Part shown: piece by piece, positions 56,301 through 64,000 of the stretch
How positions within the stretch are numbered: position 1 is the stretch's first letter
Layout: each line of letters opens with the position of its first letter
Assembly: GCF_900005765.1 (NCBI RefSeq)
Contig: NC_041687.1
Span: forward strand, 992,001-1,056,000
Reading direction: 5' to 3'
Length of the DNA: 64,000 bases
Source of the DNA: Plasmodium relictum
Taxonomy: Eukaryota > Apicomplexa > Aconoidasida > Haemosporida > Plasmodiidae
Translations under genes and position numbers: made by a program
Notes under the pieces: generated by a model
The model's input: the letters and a program-made list of their open reading frames with translations, nothing else
What the model was told of the DNA's origin: nothing
The model's database searches: none

Positions 56301-56493
56301 TGCCACTTATTCCATTACTATTTTCACTTTCATTTAATAATTTTTTTTTGTTTTCATGTTTTTCTTCTTCATTATTATTAACTTTTACAAAAGATAAGTC
56401 TTCTTTATTATTTGAATTACTTACATCATTTTTAACATTTGCAACTTCACATCTCTCAACTAGTTCTGAATTTTTTGAATTATCCACATCCAT
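53314..56493 (-). CDS. CRT-like drug/metabolite transporter with large cytosolic inserts
   Basis: This is a single-exon gene of 1059 residues with an ATG at 56493. About 285 charged residues precede the membrane core. Spans include FFLILCNGCLVVFLGVS (about 292) and YNAIAYVTIYLILCII. After a 200-residue insert come KYVIMIALLDIISNTLYFVS, IPLTILLLLNQLNFIFSIIL and HHVISVIIVLVGFLFFYV. A Cys-containing lumenal loop (HLCNEPVCAAPFG) leads to a span ending FGGILRELFFSEYIKKR. A second 150-residue insert is followed by three or four more spans to residue 1050. The Gln-Leu-Asn helix and the R-E-x-x-F motif after a span fit the chloroquine-resistance-transporter branch of the drug/metabolite superfamily. 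CRT itself is about 420 residues without such inserts, so this is a relative, not CRT. Substrate and membrane are unknown. Confidence 0.72.
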   Translation of the reverse strand: MDVDNSKNSELVERCEVANVKNDVSNSNNKEDLSFVKVNNNEEEKHENKKKLLNESENSNGISGNSSEKKKNMIDVQDIEVQKNNAKEKKMHAGEEKIYMQETKNTVKEGKKKVEEKRECIEKKKKINSQKKIIGCEKWEFEYGNKENFKIENKIKDDNDISKFIDYRKIICDENFLKKKRDIYKFQRGISKEKQFNEIKKKREKENHKKIYMIMENEKYNLNNMNNSFMKKNKKLKVFSSINERNDNFRSKNDLNNIYIDNDFFNNNDILEKNSDSKSILNNSSNVSKKKKFFLILCNGCLVVFLGVSNNICGRMRNRVLKNFDSLTASYNAIAYVTIYLILCIIYSKSKYIKKIHWCYIYPCINNFFKSKNKNNKNEEDSGNNYAIDTKSKNSEKKKKKLLKFYYIHKKKIYEPLLTEDTNVMNFNCNNLSSKNENTLDKEKCNLYNSCSNYSLENNQKVKKFCLNKNRSESFLINNNNKKASLKTCSNYDYINEEISDQEVNSFDEQELKEIIGNYKFYEKKNFSNEIKSVFQKKKIQGIKHNKNNDKYTEHKKFTTIKSRWENMGAYKYVIMIALLDIISNTLYFVSQLAIPLTILLLLNQLNFIFSIILSYLVLKRKYNIHHVISVIIVLVGFLFFYVPFIYKETISTLKQNVVNYYMNLTFYINLNYVYDYNYFNNFHLCNEPVCAAPFGLILSIIFCILSIFLTSFGGILRELFFSEYIKKRQMIKDSIRKECMEIDNSCDISDLGSQKNYYDMNNNKLASIQINGKKQINKKKMEKNKIENSCLGKEKEAIKNMYFSDTDIEVNKKNEYISNNIENIFFINEESQVKYSNKLNTLNSDKKTGILSTDINDTCNYCDDNIFYKFHSSKFTYNSKDKKTENNFPYKENLKANKGYNNTDNKISVILLSFNVSFIQIILLPLIIYFQLLFNKNQNVSYLLYIKDSLKCFSGYVTENNQSCKYAFVVYALYIIINSLFNISVTSFYSNYSSAECFLILKSSTPITLLVLYFFNFPFITDNDKYFSIYFVISIVVVFTGVCYFFYQTILSEKKKMP

Positions 56494-58638
56494 TTTATTT
56501 TCTACCTTTAAATTAAAAAAAAAATTCTTTTCTTAATTATAAAGAAATAAATTAAAATATTTTTTTTTTGTAGATATTGATATTCAAAATTTTACGAGAT
56601 TTATCTTATTTTGCTCAATAAAAATAAACTAATTCTTTTAAAAAATAGTGATTTTTAACCACAGATCATAAAATCTATCAAAGTTTATTTTTGTATTAAA
56701 AAAAAAAAAATATTAAAAGATAATGTAAAACACAATACAATTATTAAAAGCATTCTCCAAATATATTTAGAAAAAAAAAGTATAAAAAAGGAAAATTGAT
56801 AAATCCCCTCGTGTTGTAAAGAAATATGCTAAAATAATGCTTTATATTAAGAATAAAAAATGTTTTAAAATATTATTTTCATTCTTGATTTCTTTTTAAA
56901 TAGTTTTAAAATGATTTTAAAGTATATAAAGCTTTACAACATGCTAAAATGTTTTTATTAAAAAATTGATAATTAAGATGTCATAAAAAAAAATTAAACG
57001 CAACTCTTTTCCTTATACATATATATATATATATATTTTTACCAGCTCTTTCATTAATTATATGTTAATAATATTTTTTTTTTAATTATAAAAAAAAAAA
57101 AAGTGCATACTCTCTAAATTGAAAAAGGATGATTAATTTACAGAAAATATGAAAATGCGTAATTCTAATAATAGCATATTTTTTAAAGGAAAATTTTTCA
57201 TAAATATAATTTTTTAGAAAAAAAAAAAGGAAACAATCAGTATCTTACATTAAATACCCTAGATCTAATAAAAAAAAATTTTTATTTTTATAAAATTATA
57301 AAAAAAAAAAAATATATATATATATACTTATTTTTTCACATTACTCCATAGCATTGAATCTACGTGGAAATAAATTTTTATAACACTATTTTATATTTAT
57401 ATAGTCTTAATCATTCTCTAATAAATTATTTTTCTTTATTATTTTATTTACACACTATTTTATTATATATTAAATAAAAAATTGATACTGGTTTTTTAAA
57501 TTTAGTTTTAAATTTATAATTAAAATAAAAGAAAAAAAGGAAATTTGAATAATCTATAAAATAATGTAATGATATGTTATCTTTATGAAAAGAATCATAT
57601 AAAAATTTTAATCAATATTAATTTTTTAAAAGAAAATTATACATGTACAAAAGGGAACTTAGTATACAACATAGCCCAACTTTTTTCTTTTTTTACAAGT
57701 TGCAACTTTAATATATTTCTCAAAAAAAAATTATAGAAATACAGAAAAATGACTTTTAGTAAAATAATTAAAAAGATTTTTATTATAAAGTAATTATTTA
57801 TATAAATAAATGTAAATATTTTTTTAAATAAAAATGTGTAAAAAATTTTAAATTTTACTATGAAGGAAAAAAAAAAAGAATTTAGTTGTATATTAAATCT
57901 TTTTGTTTGTAATTTATTTCATTTTTTTTTTAAGGATTTTTTTTTGAACTATATTTTATAATTCTATTATTTACTTCAAGTCTTTATTTTATTTAATTAT
58001 GTAAGTTTCATTTAATATATTATTATTGCTTATTTTAGATTGTTTTTTTATGTTGCTAATTCATTATTAAAGTTATTGAATGAAAAAAAGTTAGATATCT
58101 CTAATTTTAGTTTTATAAAGAAATTTAAATTATTTTTTCAATAATTCTGTTTTCTTTTTTGTTTAGTTCTTCTAAATTTAATTTTCATTTTAATATAAAA
58201 AATGTAAAAAATAAACATAAGAAGAAAAAAATATTTCTTATAGATTAATGAATGTATAAAGAAGATAAGTCTCAAAAACTAAGGAATAAAAATATTGAGA
58301 ACTAAAAATATAAAAAATTTAACAAAAATACAGAATTTTAAAACTTTGAAGTGTAATTAATAGAATATTAAAAAAAGAAAATAGAAAATTACAATTATAT
58401 TCACTTTGTAATTTCACAAGAAAGTAAATAAGTAAAAAAAAATTTATTTATGCTACTATTTCTGCAAGAATTAATCTTTATATACGCAATTTTAATTAGT
58501 TATATTAAATATAAATTTATTGAAAAGAAAAAGAAAATGTCTAAATATTAAAATCTTATATGAAATTAATCAAAAAAAAAAAATAAAAAATAAAAAATAA
58601 AAAAAAAGTATGTATATATAATATGCATTTATAAAAAA
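56494..58638. other. Divergent intergenic region (two transporter genes)
   Basis: This 2.1 kb region drives the CRT-like (-) and NSS-type (+) genes in opposite directions. It has a GC-richer patch at 56800-56825 (CCCCTCGTG), a TA run near 57021-57036 and a 12-base palindrome AAGTTGCAACTT near 57699. An (A)nT stutter lies at 58574-58608 just before the NSS start. No gene is recognised. Confidence 0.5.
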
Positions 58639-61600
58639 ATGTTAAAATATTATCCAGAAAAATATGAGAGTAATGCAAAAGAATATGATTACATTGAAAG
58701 AAAAAAAAAAAAACTGAAAAAGTTAAATACACCTTATACTAAGCAACCTAATGATTTAAGAACATGTTTATATAATGCTTGTATTAATTTTTCATATACT
58801 GATATTTATCAAGAATATATAAGAAGATTTAACCTTAATTCATATAACAATTGTGATTATGATCAAATAAGAAGAAATTCTTTTATATCTAAAGAGGAAT
58901 TTTTAAAATATTACAACTTCAATTACTATAATAAAAACTTTGAATTAGAATCAGAAGTAGCTTATGATGAAGAATTTTCTGAAGATTCAGATGGAGACAG
59001 TGGCATAGAAGAAATAGGAAACTATATGATAAAAAAATATAAAAATAAAACAAAAAATAAAATAAAAAATATATTATTATTGAAAAGAGAATATAAAAAT
59101 GTAAGTTCAATTGAAAAAATAGAAGAGGACAAAAAATCAATAGAAAAATGGAGCAATAAAGAAATAGAATCAAAAAAGGAATATAATGATTTCCTTTCAA
59201 AATCTTATACTTCTAAAATGTTATCAATAATTAGCCATGAAAACCTCAGTAATAGTTCTGATGAATTATTAAGAACAAATAAAAAGAAGAAAAATATTTT
59301 CTATACTGAGAATTATGTAAGAAAAAATTTTTTTTTGAATTTATTCAAAGATTCAGAAGAATCTTCTTTTGCTTCTAATTTTAATTTTCCCTTTTTAAAT
59401 TGTAACGATATTAATAAAAGAAAAATAAAAAATTCAGGAAACGAAGATTATTTTTACATGTTAAATAATTTGATAGAAGCTCAGAACGATCCATTTTTTG
59501 AAAAGTATCATAAGGATATTAATAAAATATTAGCAAACAAAAACTTAATTATTTCAAAGAAAGAAAAAGTAAAATACGAGGAAGAAATACATGGACAAAT
59601 AAAAAATCAAGGTGAAAAAAAAAAGGTAAAAAATAACTTAAGATTAACAAGTGATAAAAATAAAAGAGAAGAAAAAAAGGATGAACAATTAAAAATAAAA
59701 GAAAAAAGTGAAAAAATAAAAGATGAAAGATTGCAAAGTAAGGAACAAAAGAGTGAACAATTAAAAAGTAAAGAAAGAAAAGGTGAAAGATTAAGAAGTA
59801 AAGAGCATAAGAGTGAACAATTAAAAAGTAAAGAAAGAAAAGGTGAAAGATTAAGAAGTAAAGAGCAAAAGATTGAACAATTAAAAAATAAAGAAAGAAA
59901 AGGTGAAAGATTAAAAAGTAAAGAGCAAAAGATTGAACAGTTAAAAAATAAAGAAAGAAAAGGTGAACCAAGAAAAGACAAAATTTTAAAAATTGAAGAT
60001 AAAAAGGATAATATACACATAAAGGAAGAAGAAAAATGTGAAAGGCTAGCAAATGAAGAAATTAATACATATTATGATGATACAATGAATAAAAAACAAA
60101 TGAAGGAATCAAAGATTTTAAAACATGATACATATAAAAGCATAGAACCTCTAACTCCTGAAAACATGCATATATATTTAAAAAAAATTTTTAAAAATGA
60201 AAATATAAATTTTAATCAAAAGAGGATTAATAAAAGAGACAGATGGAATTCCTTATCTCAATTTATTTGTGCATGTATAGGTGCATCTTTGAGTGTTCAT
60301 TGTTATTTAGATATGCCAGAACTAAAATCCGAATCTGACATTATTATAATTTCTCTACTTTTTTTATTTTGCTATTTATTTATTGGGTGGCCATTACTTC
60401 AATTAGAATTTGCTTTAGGTCAAATATCACAAAGTTGCATAGTAAACAGCTTAAGTTTTTTAAAAAAGACATTTAGGGGTATTGGTCTTATTTCTTTAAT
60501 AATATCATTTTACATTTTATCAAAAAATATTAATAATAGTGTTGATACATTCATAATTGTTACAAATACATTTTGGAATCCTTTACCATGGAATTTAAAA
60601 GAATGTGAAAAAATAAATGATAAAATGAAATGCATTAATAATAATAAATGTAAGTGGGTAACTAATAATGATATTGATAATAAAATTAATAATTTATTTA
60701 ATGAAAATAAAAATTCAAGTGCGAATATGAAAAATTCAAATAAAAGAGAAATAAGTAATAATAACACTTTTATAAATGATAATGAAAATATTGATAATAA
60801 AGAAGTTTGTGCATCTATTGGAGTTTTAGAAGTGATAAATTTTTTTTCTGAAAAAGTAAAATTTTTATGGAAATTTGGGTCCCTATTTTTTATTATATTA
60901 ATAATATATTTTTTATTAAGAATAGAAGATATGTCATTAAACCAAAGCTTACATTATTCCTTTTTATTTTTTTTTATGGTTATTTTATTTCAAATATTTA
61001 TATTATATTACGAATTACAGCCGAAAATTATGAAGAATATATTCATTAAATATAACCAAAACATCTTGTTTAATAAAGATTTTTTTCTTTACATTAACTC
61101 TCCTTTAATAGCAAAAATAATTACAATTGTATTAATTTCTATTAATTGTTCAACTGGACTGAATTATATGTTTTCGTCTTATACGAATATAGGAGAAAAT
61201 ATAATTTTTCCTTCTTTTTATGTTATTTTAGGTTCATTTATAGGAATATTAATGTATTTAGTGTATTATTACTTATGTATTCAAAGCATAAGTAATTATC
61301 CCTTTATTTATGATAAAATAGCACTAAACATCTTATTGGATAATTTTAAAACAATGACTATCAATTATTCTTCTATTCAGGAATTTTTAAAAAAGAAGAA
61401 TTCAATAAATCATTACATCATTTATGTAGTAGCACTATCAAGGATAAAGTTTCCAAATATTATGAGTTTTATATTTTTTCTTTCTTGTATTTTGGTCATT
61501 ATTACTTCTTCTGCTATATATTTAAAAGGAGTAATATTAATATTAAAAGAAAGTAGAAAATTTAAAATTCTAAAGAAAAAAACAATTACCCTATTTATAA

Positions 61601-62961
61601 TCACTCTATATTTATTTATAGGAATTTTCAATTTATTCAATTTTGGACATAACATCATTTTGTTGATAAATTTCGTTACATCAAACTATATTTATTTATT
61701 TACTGCTATTCTTCAAATTATTTGTATAACATGGGTATATGGTTGTACACATGTAGGAAAAATAATAAATCATAAAAAATTATATTTTTATTTTTCTCTA
61801 AATTTTTTTATTACAATTTCAATTATACCTATGATACTATATTTTTATAAGCATGTTGTTCAAAACATTTTTTTTATATTATTATTGTTTTTGTTTCTGT
61901 TTATAGTATTCATTTCGATTAATGTAATTTTATTGTATTTAATTAAAGGGGATATTGTGTTAAAAGAAAAAATGTATTTTTTATATATATTTAACATTGA
62001 TTTATTAAGGAGAAAGTTAAATAATATAATATATGGAAAGAGAAGGACCTACGATTTAAAGATAAAAAAATTTAAGTGTGTCTTATTTAGGAAATTTACA
62101 TTAACATGGTGTTATATAGTGAAGTATTTTATTCCTTTTATTTTAATTTTTATATTTTTAACTAACATTTTATATTATATTCATTTCTTTATATCCATCA
62201 GAAATCATGGAAGCAGAGACCCTTCTTATTATAAATCTCTTAATAAAGCAAATGGGCATTCATATTTAAGAAAAACTATTAATAAAAATGGGTATACGAA
62301 GGATAAATGGGGAAGAGCAATAGGATTTAATAGTGTAGATGACACTTATAACAATGATAATTATAATTATAATACTTTTCGTTTATACAATAATATCAAG
62401 GATAATATTGGTAGTACCAATTATAATAATTTGAATAATGATGAAAATGGAATACATGCTCAACTAGGAACAAGGAATGAAAATAAAGATATTAACATAC
62501 AAAAAAATGAATCTCCATATTTATTTAGTTTATATATATTTTTTTTTATAACAGTAATATTATTATTGTTCGTTGCAGTTATTGCATTAATCTCTTTTAT
62601 ACAACCAAGTAGATTGAGAATTTTTATTTATCCTCCAACTTACATGTGGAATATTAATGATGTTCATTATAAAAAAAAAAATCCTATGAATTTTTTATAT
62701 ACAAGATATATATTCTTTTTTGAAGAAATTTTTCCTATTGAAAAAATTATGCCTTTTTATATATGGAATCATATTAAGAAACATATAAAAAAGGAAAGCT
62801 TCACAAATTCTCTACAAGAAGATAATGAAGATAATGAAACCATTTATGACAAGAAATTTACTTATATGAGTAAATTTGATTATGAGAATTACATTTTTAG
62901 ATTAATTGACCACGGTTCAAAACTTTATGATTTAAATGAAATGAAAAACTATAATTTATAA
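58639..62961 (+). CDS. Neurotransmitter:sodium symporter (SLC6/NSS)-family transporter
   Basis: This is a single-exon gene of 1440 residues with an ATG at 58639. The first 535 residues are a charged cytosolic tail containing a 240-bp tandem repeat (residues 365-444, units like LKSKERKGER / LRSKEHKSEQ). The core begins RDRWNSLSQFICACIGASLS, corresponding to the NSS TM1 region (R..W), then FIGWPLLQLEFALGQ, the family's G-x-P-L-x-x-x-E-x-x-x-G-Q signature. A Cys-containing extracellular loop follows (KCINNNKCKW, about 668), then about nine more spans to residue 1325. A 100-residue hydrophilic loop precedes the last span. NSS proteins take up amino acids or related solutes with Na+. TM1 lacks the usual G-x-G-N-x-W-R-F-P residues around the ion site, so coupling and substrate may be atypical. 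Confidence 0.85.
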   Translation: MLKYYPEKYESNAKEYDYIERKKKKLKKLNTPYTKQPNDLRTCLYNACINFSYTDIYQEYIRRFNLNSYNNCDYDQIRRNSFISKEEFLKYYNFNYYNKNFELESEVAYDEEFSEDSDGDSGIEEIGNYMIKKYKNKTKNKIKNILLLKREYKNVSSIEKIEEDKKSIEKWSNKEIESKKEYNDFLSKSYTSKMLSIISHENLSNSSDELLRTNKKKKNIFYTENYVRKNFFLNLFKDSEESSFASNFNFPFLNCNDINKRKIKNSGNEDYFYMLNNLIEAQNDPFFEKYHKDINKILANKNLIISKKEKVKYEEEIHGQIKNQGEKKKVKNNLRLTSDKNKREEKKDEQLKIKEKSEKIKDERLQSKEQKSEQLKSKERKGERLRSKEHKSEQLKSKERKGERLRSKEQKIEQLKNKERKGERLKSKEQKIEQLKNKERKGEPRKDKILKIEDKKDNIHIKEEEKCERLANEEINTYYDDTMNKKQMKESKILKHDTYKSIEPLTPENMHIYLKKIFKNENINFNQKRINKRDRWNSLSQFICACIGASLSVHCYLDMPELKSESDIIIISLLFLFCYLFIGWPLLQLEFALGQISQSCIVNSLSFLKKTFRGIGLISLIISFYILSKNINNSVDTFIIVTNTFWNPLPWNLKECEKINDKMKCINNNKCKWVTNNDIDNKINNLFNENKNSSANMKNSNKREISNNNTFINDNENIDNKEVCASIGVLEVINFFSEKVKFLWKFGSLFFIILIIYFLLRIEDMSLNQSLHYSFLFFFMVILFQIFILYYELQPKIMKNIFIKYNQNILFNKDFFLYINSPLIAKIITIVLISINCSTGLNYMFSSYTNIGENIIFPSFYVILGSFIGILMYLVYYYLCIQSISNYPFIYDKIALNILLDNFKTMTINYSSIQEFLKKKNSINHYIIYVVALSRIKFPNIMSFIFFLSCILVIITSSAIYLKGVILILKESRKFKILKKKTITLFIITLYLFIGIFNLFNFGHNIILLINFVTSNYIYLFTAILQIICITWVYGCTHVGKIINHKKLYFYFSLNFFITISIIPMILYFYKHVVQNIFFILLLFLFLFIVFISINVILLYLIKGDIVLKEKMYFLYIFNIDLLRRKLNNIIYGKRRTYDLKIKKFKCVLFRKFTLTWCYIVKYFIPFILIFIFLTNILYYIHFFISIRNHGSRDPSYYKSLNKANGHSYLRKTINKNGYTKDKWGRAIGFNSVDDTYNNDNYNYNTFRLYNNIKDNIGSTNYNNLNNDENGIHAQLGTRNENKDINIQKNESPYLFSLYIFFFITVILLLFVAVIALISFIQPSRLRIFIYPPTYMWNINDVHYKKKNPMNFLYTRYIFFFEEIFPIEKIMPFYIWNHIKKHIKKESFTNSLQEDNEDNETIYDKKFTYMSKFDYENYIFRLIDHGSKLYDLNEMKNYNL
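59731..59970 (+). repeat. 60-bp tandem repeat, four copies, in frame
   Basis: Eight 30-base half units alternate as LxSKEx(K)xEQ and LxxKERKGER, making four 60-base units in the cytosolic tail of the NSS transporter. Copies 2 and 3 are nearly identical at the DNA level; the outer copies diverge. The length is a multiple of three, so copy-number change would keep the frame. Confidence 0.9.
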
Positions 62962-63511
62962 TTTCTTTGTGTTGACATATAATGCTAAATCATTTTTTTT
63001 TTTTTCAAAGATAAAAACTTAGCTAATAAAAAAAAAAATAATAATAATAATAGTTAAAATTATATAAAATGAAAACTTCAAATTAATTCTTCTAATTATA
63101 AAATAGTTAATATTTTAAGAGTATGATTTGAACTATTTAAAAAAGAATTTTTGAAATATATTGTTTACAAATGCTAATAAGTTTATTTTACTTTTTTATA
63201 TATATATATCTTTACTTATTTTTTACTTTATTATGTTTTTTTTTTTTAATTAATAAAATAAAACAATATTTTTTCATTCTTTTTATTTAAAATATATATA
63301 TATATATACAAAATAAGTTTAGTTTTTTAAGAATATAAAAAGAAATAAATATAGACATATACATAAATTATTATATATATATTATTAATTTTTTGATGTT
63401 TTTCAGAACGATATGCTTTATAAAATAAGATAAATTAAAAATACTATACTAAAAAATTAAATACATAAAAAAAAAAAAAAATGTTTTTTTTTATCTCTTG
63501 TTTCTTATATT
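62962..63511. other. Convergent intergenic spacer
   Basis: This spacer lies between the NSS gene (+) and the right-edge gene (-), whose 3' ends face each other. It contains T runs after the NSS stop, (TA) runs at about 63294-63308, and no recognisable gene. Confidence 0.55.
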
Positions 63512-64000
63512 CTACTTAAGTGGCTTCATACCTAAATCTTTCCTAATTTTGTTCCATTGGCCAATGGACATATCTTCCTTTTTATTTTCATCATAAATAG
63601 ATACATTTTTGTTATTTTCTTTTTTTTTTATGTATTTTTCATATGATGTATCACTTTCTCTATATGATTCTATATCTTTATCTTTTTTTAGACTAAGATA
63701 TTTGCTTTTTTCTCTTTTTTTTTCATCTTTTTTTACTTTTAAAATTTTTTCTTTTTTTTCCTTTTTTTCCTTTTTTTTTTTATGAGAATCCTTAAATGAA
63801 TAATATTTTTCCTTCTTTTTAAAATATTCGCATGAATCAGAAGTACTATATGAATCTTGATTTCCAGATGAATATTTTTTTTTCTTACCATGGTAATAAG
63901 TATGATTATTTTTCTTTTTACTTATAATCTTTCTTCTTTTTTCTTTTTCTTTTTCTTTTTCTCTTTTACTTCTTCTTTCTTCTTTTTTTCTTAGTTCCTT
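63512..64000 (-). CDS. Lys/Glu/Arg-rich protein, C-terminal part, HIND-like tail
   Basis: The frame is open from the right window edge to a TAG at 63512-63514, showing the last 162 residues; the start is outside. It is dominated by Lys, Glu, Arg and Ser (KEKEKEKRRK, then KKEKKEKKEK), typical of splicing-associated or nucleolar proteins. The extreme C-terminus MSIGQWNKIRKDLGMKPLK matches the pattern of HIND elements, the short helices of Snu66/SART1 and some Prp38 proteins that bind the ubiquitin-like modifier Hub1 (S-x-E-x-x-N-x-x-R-x-x-L-G-L-x-P-L). I infer a spliceosome-linked nuclear role. The motif is seen; Hub1 binding is inference and the full protein identity is unknown. Confidence 0.7.
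   Translation of the reverse strand, partial: KELRKKEERRSKREKEKEKEKRRKIISKKKNNHTYYHGKKKKYSSGNQDSYSTSDSCEYFKKKEKYYSFKDSHKKKKEKKEKKEKILKVKKDEKKREKSKYLSLKKDKDIESYRESDTSYEKYIKKKENNKNVSIYDENKKEDMSIGQWNKIRKDLGMKPLK

Noticed and set aside
56104-56536. Ser/Phe-rich + strand frames of 64-119 codons
   Set aside because: These are shadows of the Lys/Glu/Asn-rich N-terminus of the CRT-like protein on the minus strand.
59549-60052. Two overlapping antisense frames of 137-167 codons opposite the NSS repeat
   Set aside because: They mirror the in-frame Lys/Glu tandem repeat and give repetitive Leu/Phe/Ser peptides; the sense frame is clearly coding.

Overview
This is a nuclear chromosome segment from an apicomplexan, almost certainly a very AT-rich Plasmodium (a Laverania or avian-type species; the sequence alone does not separate these). 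The evidence is the extreme A/T bias, long dA:dT runs, large mostly single-exon genes full of Asn/Lys/Asp/Glu low-complexity inserts, short introns with GTA/AG borders, intergenic gaps of 1-5 kb without operons, and conserved eukaryotic domains (CCT alpha, RPA2, oxysterol-binding, FH2, NSS transporter). From memory, the order CCT-alpha, RPA2-like, multi-span membrane protein, NSS-type transporter matches a block of P. falciparum chromosome 11. That should be checked by alignment.

Layout. 1-1748 (-): 5' part of a helical-repeat protein that leaves the window. 3007-3768 (-): small Met/Asn-rich protein ending in Cys-Cys. 3769-8743: long spacer with coding-like patches. 8744-17113 (+): giant kelch-repeat protein. 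18558-19351 (-): compact four-exon gene for a 138-residue protein, easy to miss in ORF scans. 20282-23971 (-): PH plus oxysterol-binding protein with an FFAT-like motif. 26132-28063 (-): single-pass membrane protein. 31417-34038 (+): ubiquilin/Dsk2-type protein. 35686-38961 (-): RRM plus C4C4 RING-like plus TRAF-like zinc finger protein. 38962-43764: long spacer with possible small genes. 43765-45810 (+): divergent FH2 (formin) protein. 47224-49050 (-): CCT alpha in two exons. 51769-52587 (+): RPA2-like protein. 53314-56493 (-): CRT-like drug/metabolite transporter. 58639-62961 (+): neurotransmitter:sodium symporter-family transporter with a 60-bp tandem repeat in its N-terminal tail. 63512-64000 (-): C-terminal end of a Lys/Glu/Arg-rich protein with a HIND-like (Hub1-binding) motif.

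The genes are independent transcription units rather than a pathway: proteostasis (CCT alpha, ubiquilin, RING-like protein), lipid transfer at ER contacts (ORP), cytoskeleton (FH2 protein), DNA replication (RPA2) and membrane transport (CRT-like, NSS). I see no mobile element, CRISPR array, rRNA or tRNA. The most interesting points are domain arrangements (RRM plus RBBP6-like zinc domain, ubiquilin with displaced UBL, FH1-less formin, FFAT-like ORP, HIND-like tail), the four-exon gene, and several GC-richer coding-like islands in the spacers. Those islands can be read as small multi-exon genes, but they need RNA evidence because AT-rich DNA readily gives plausible spliced frames by chance.
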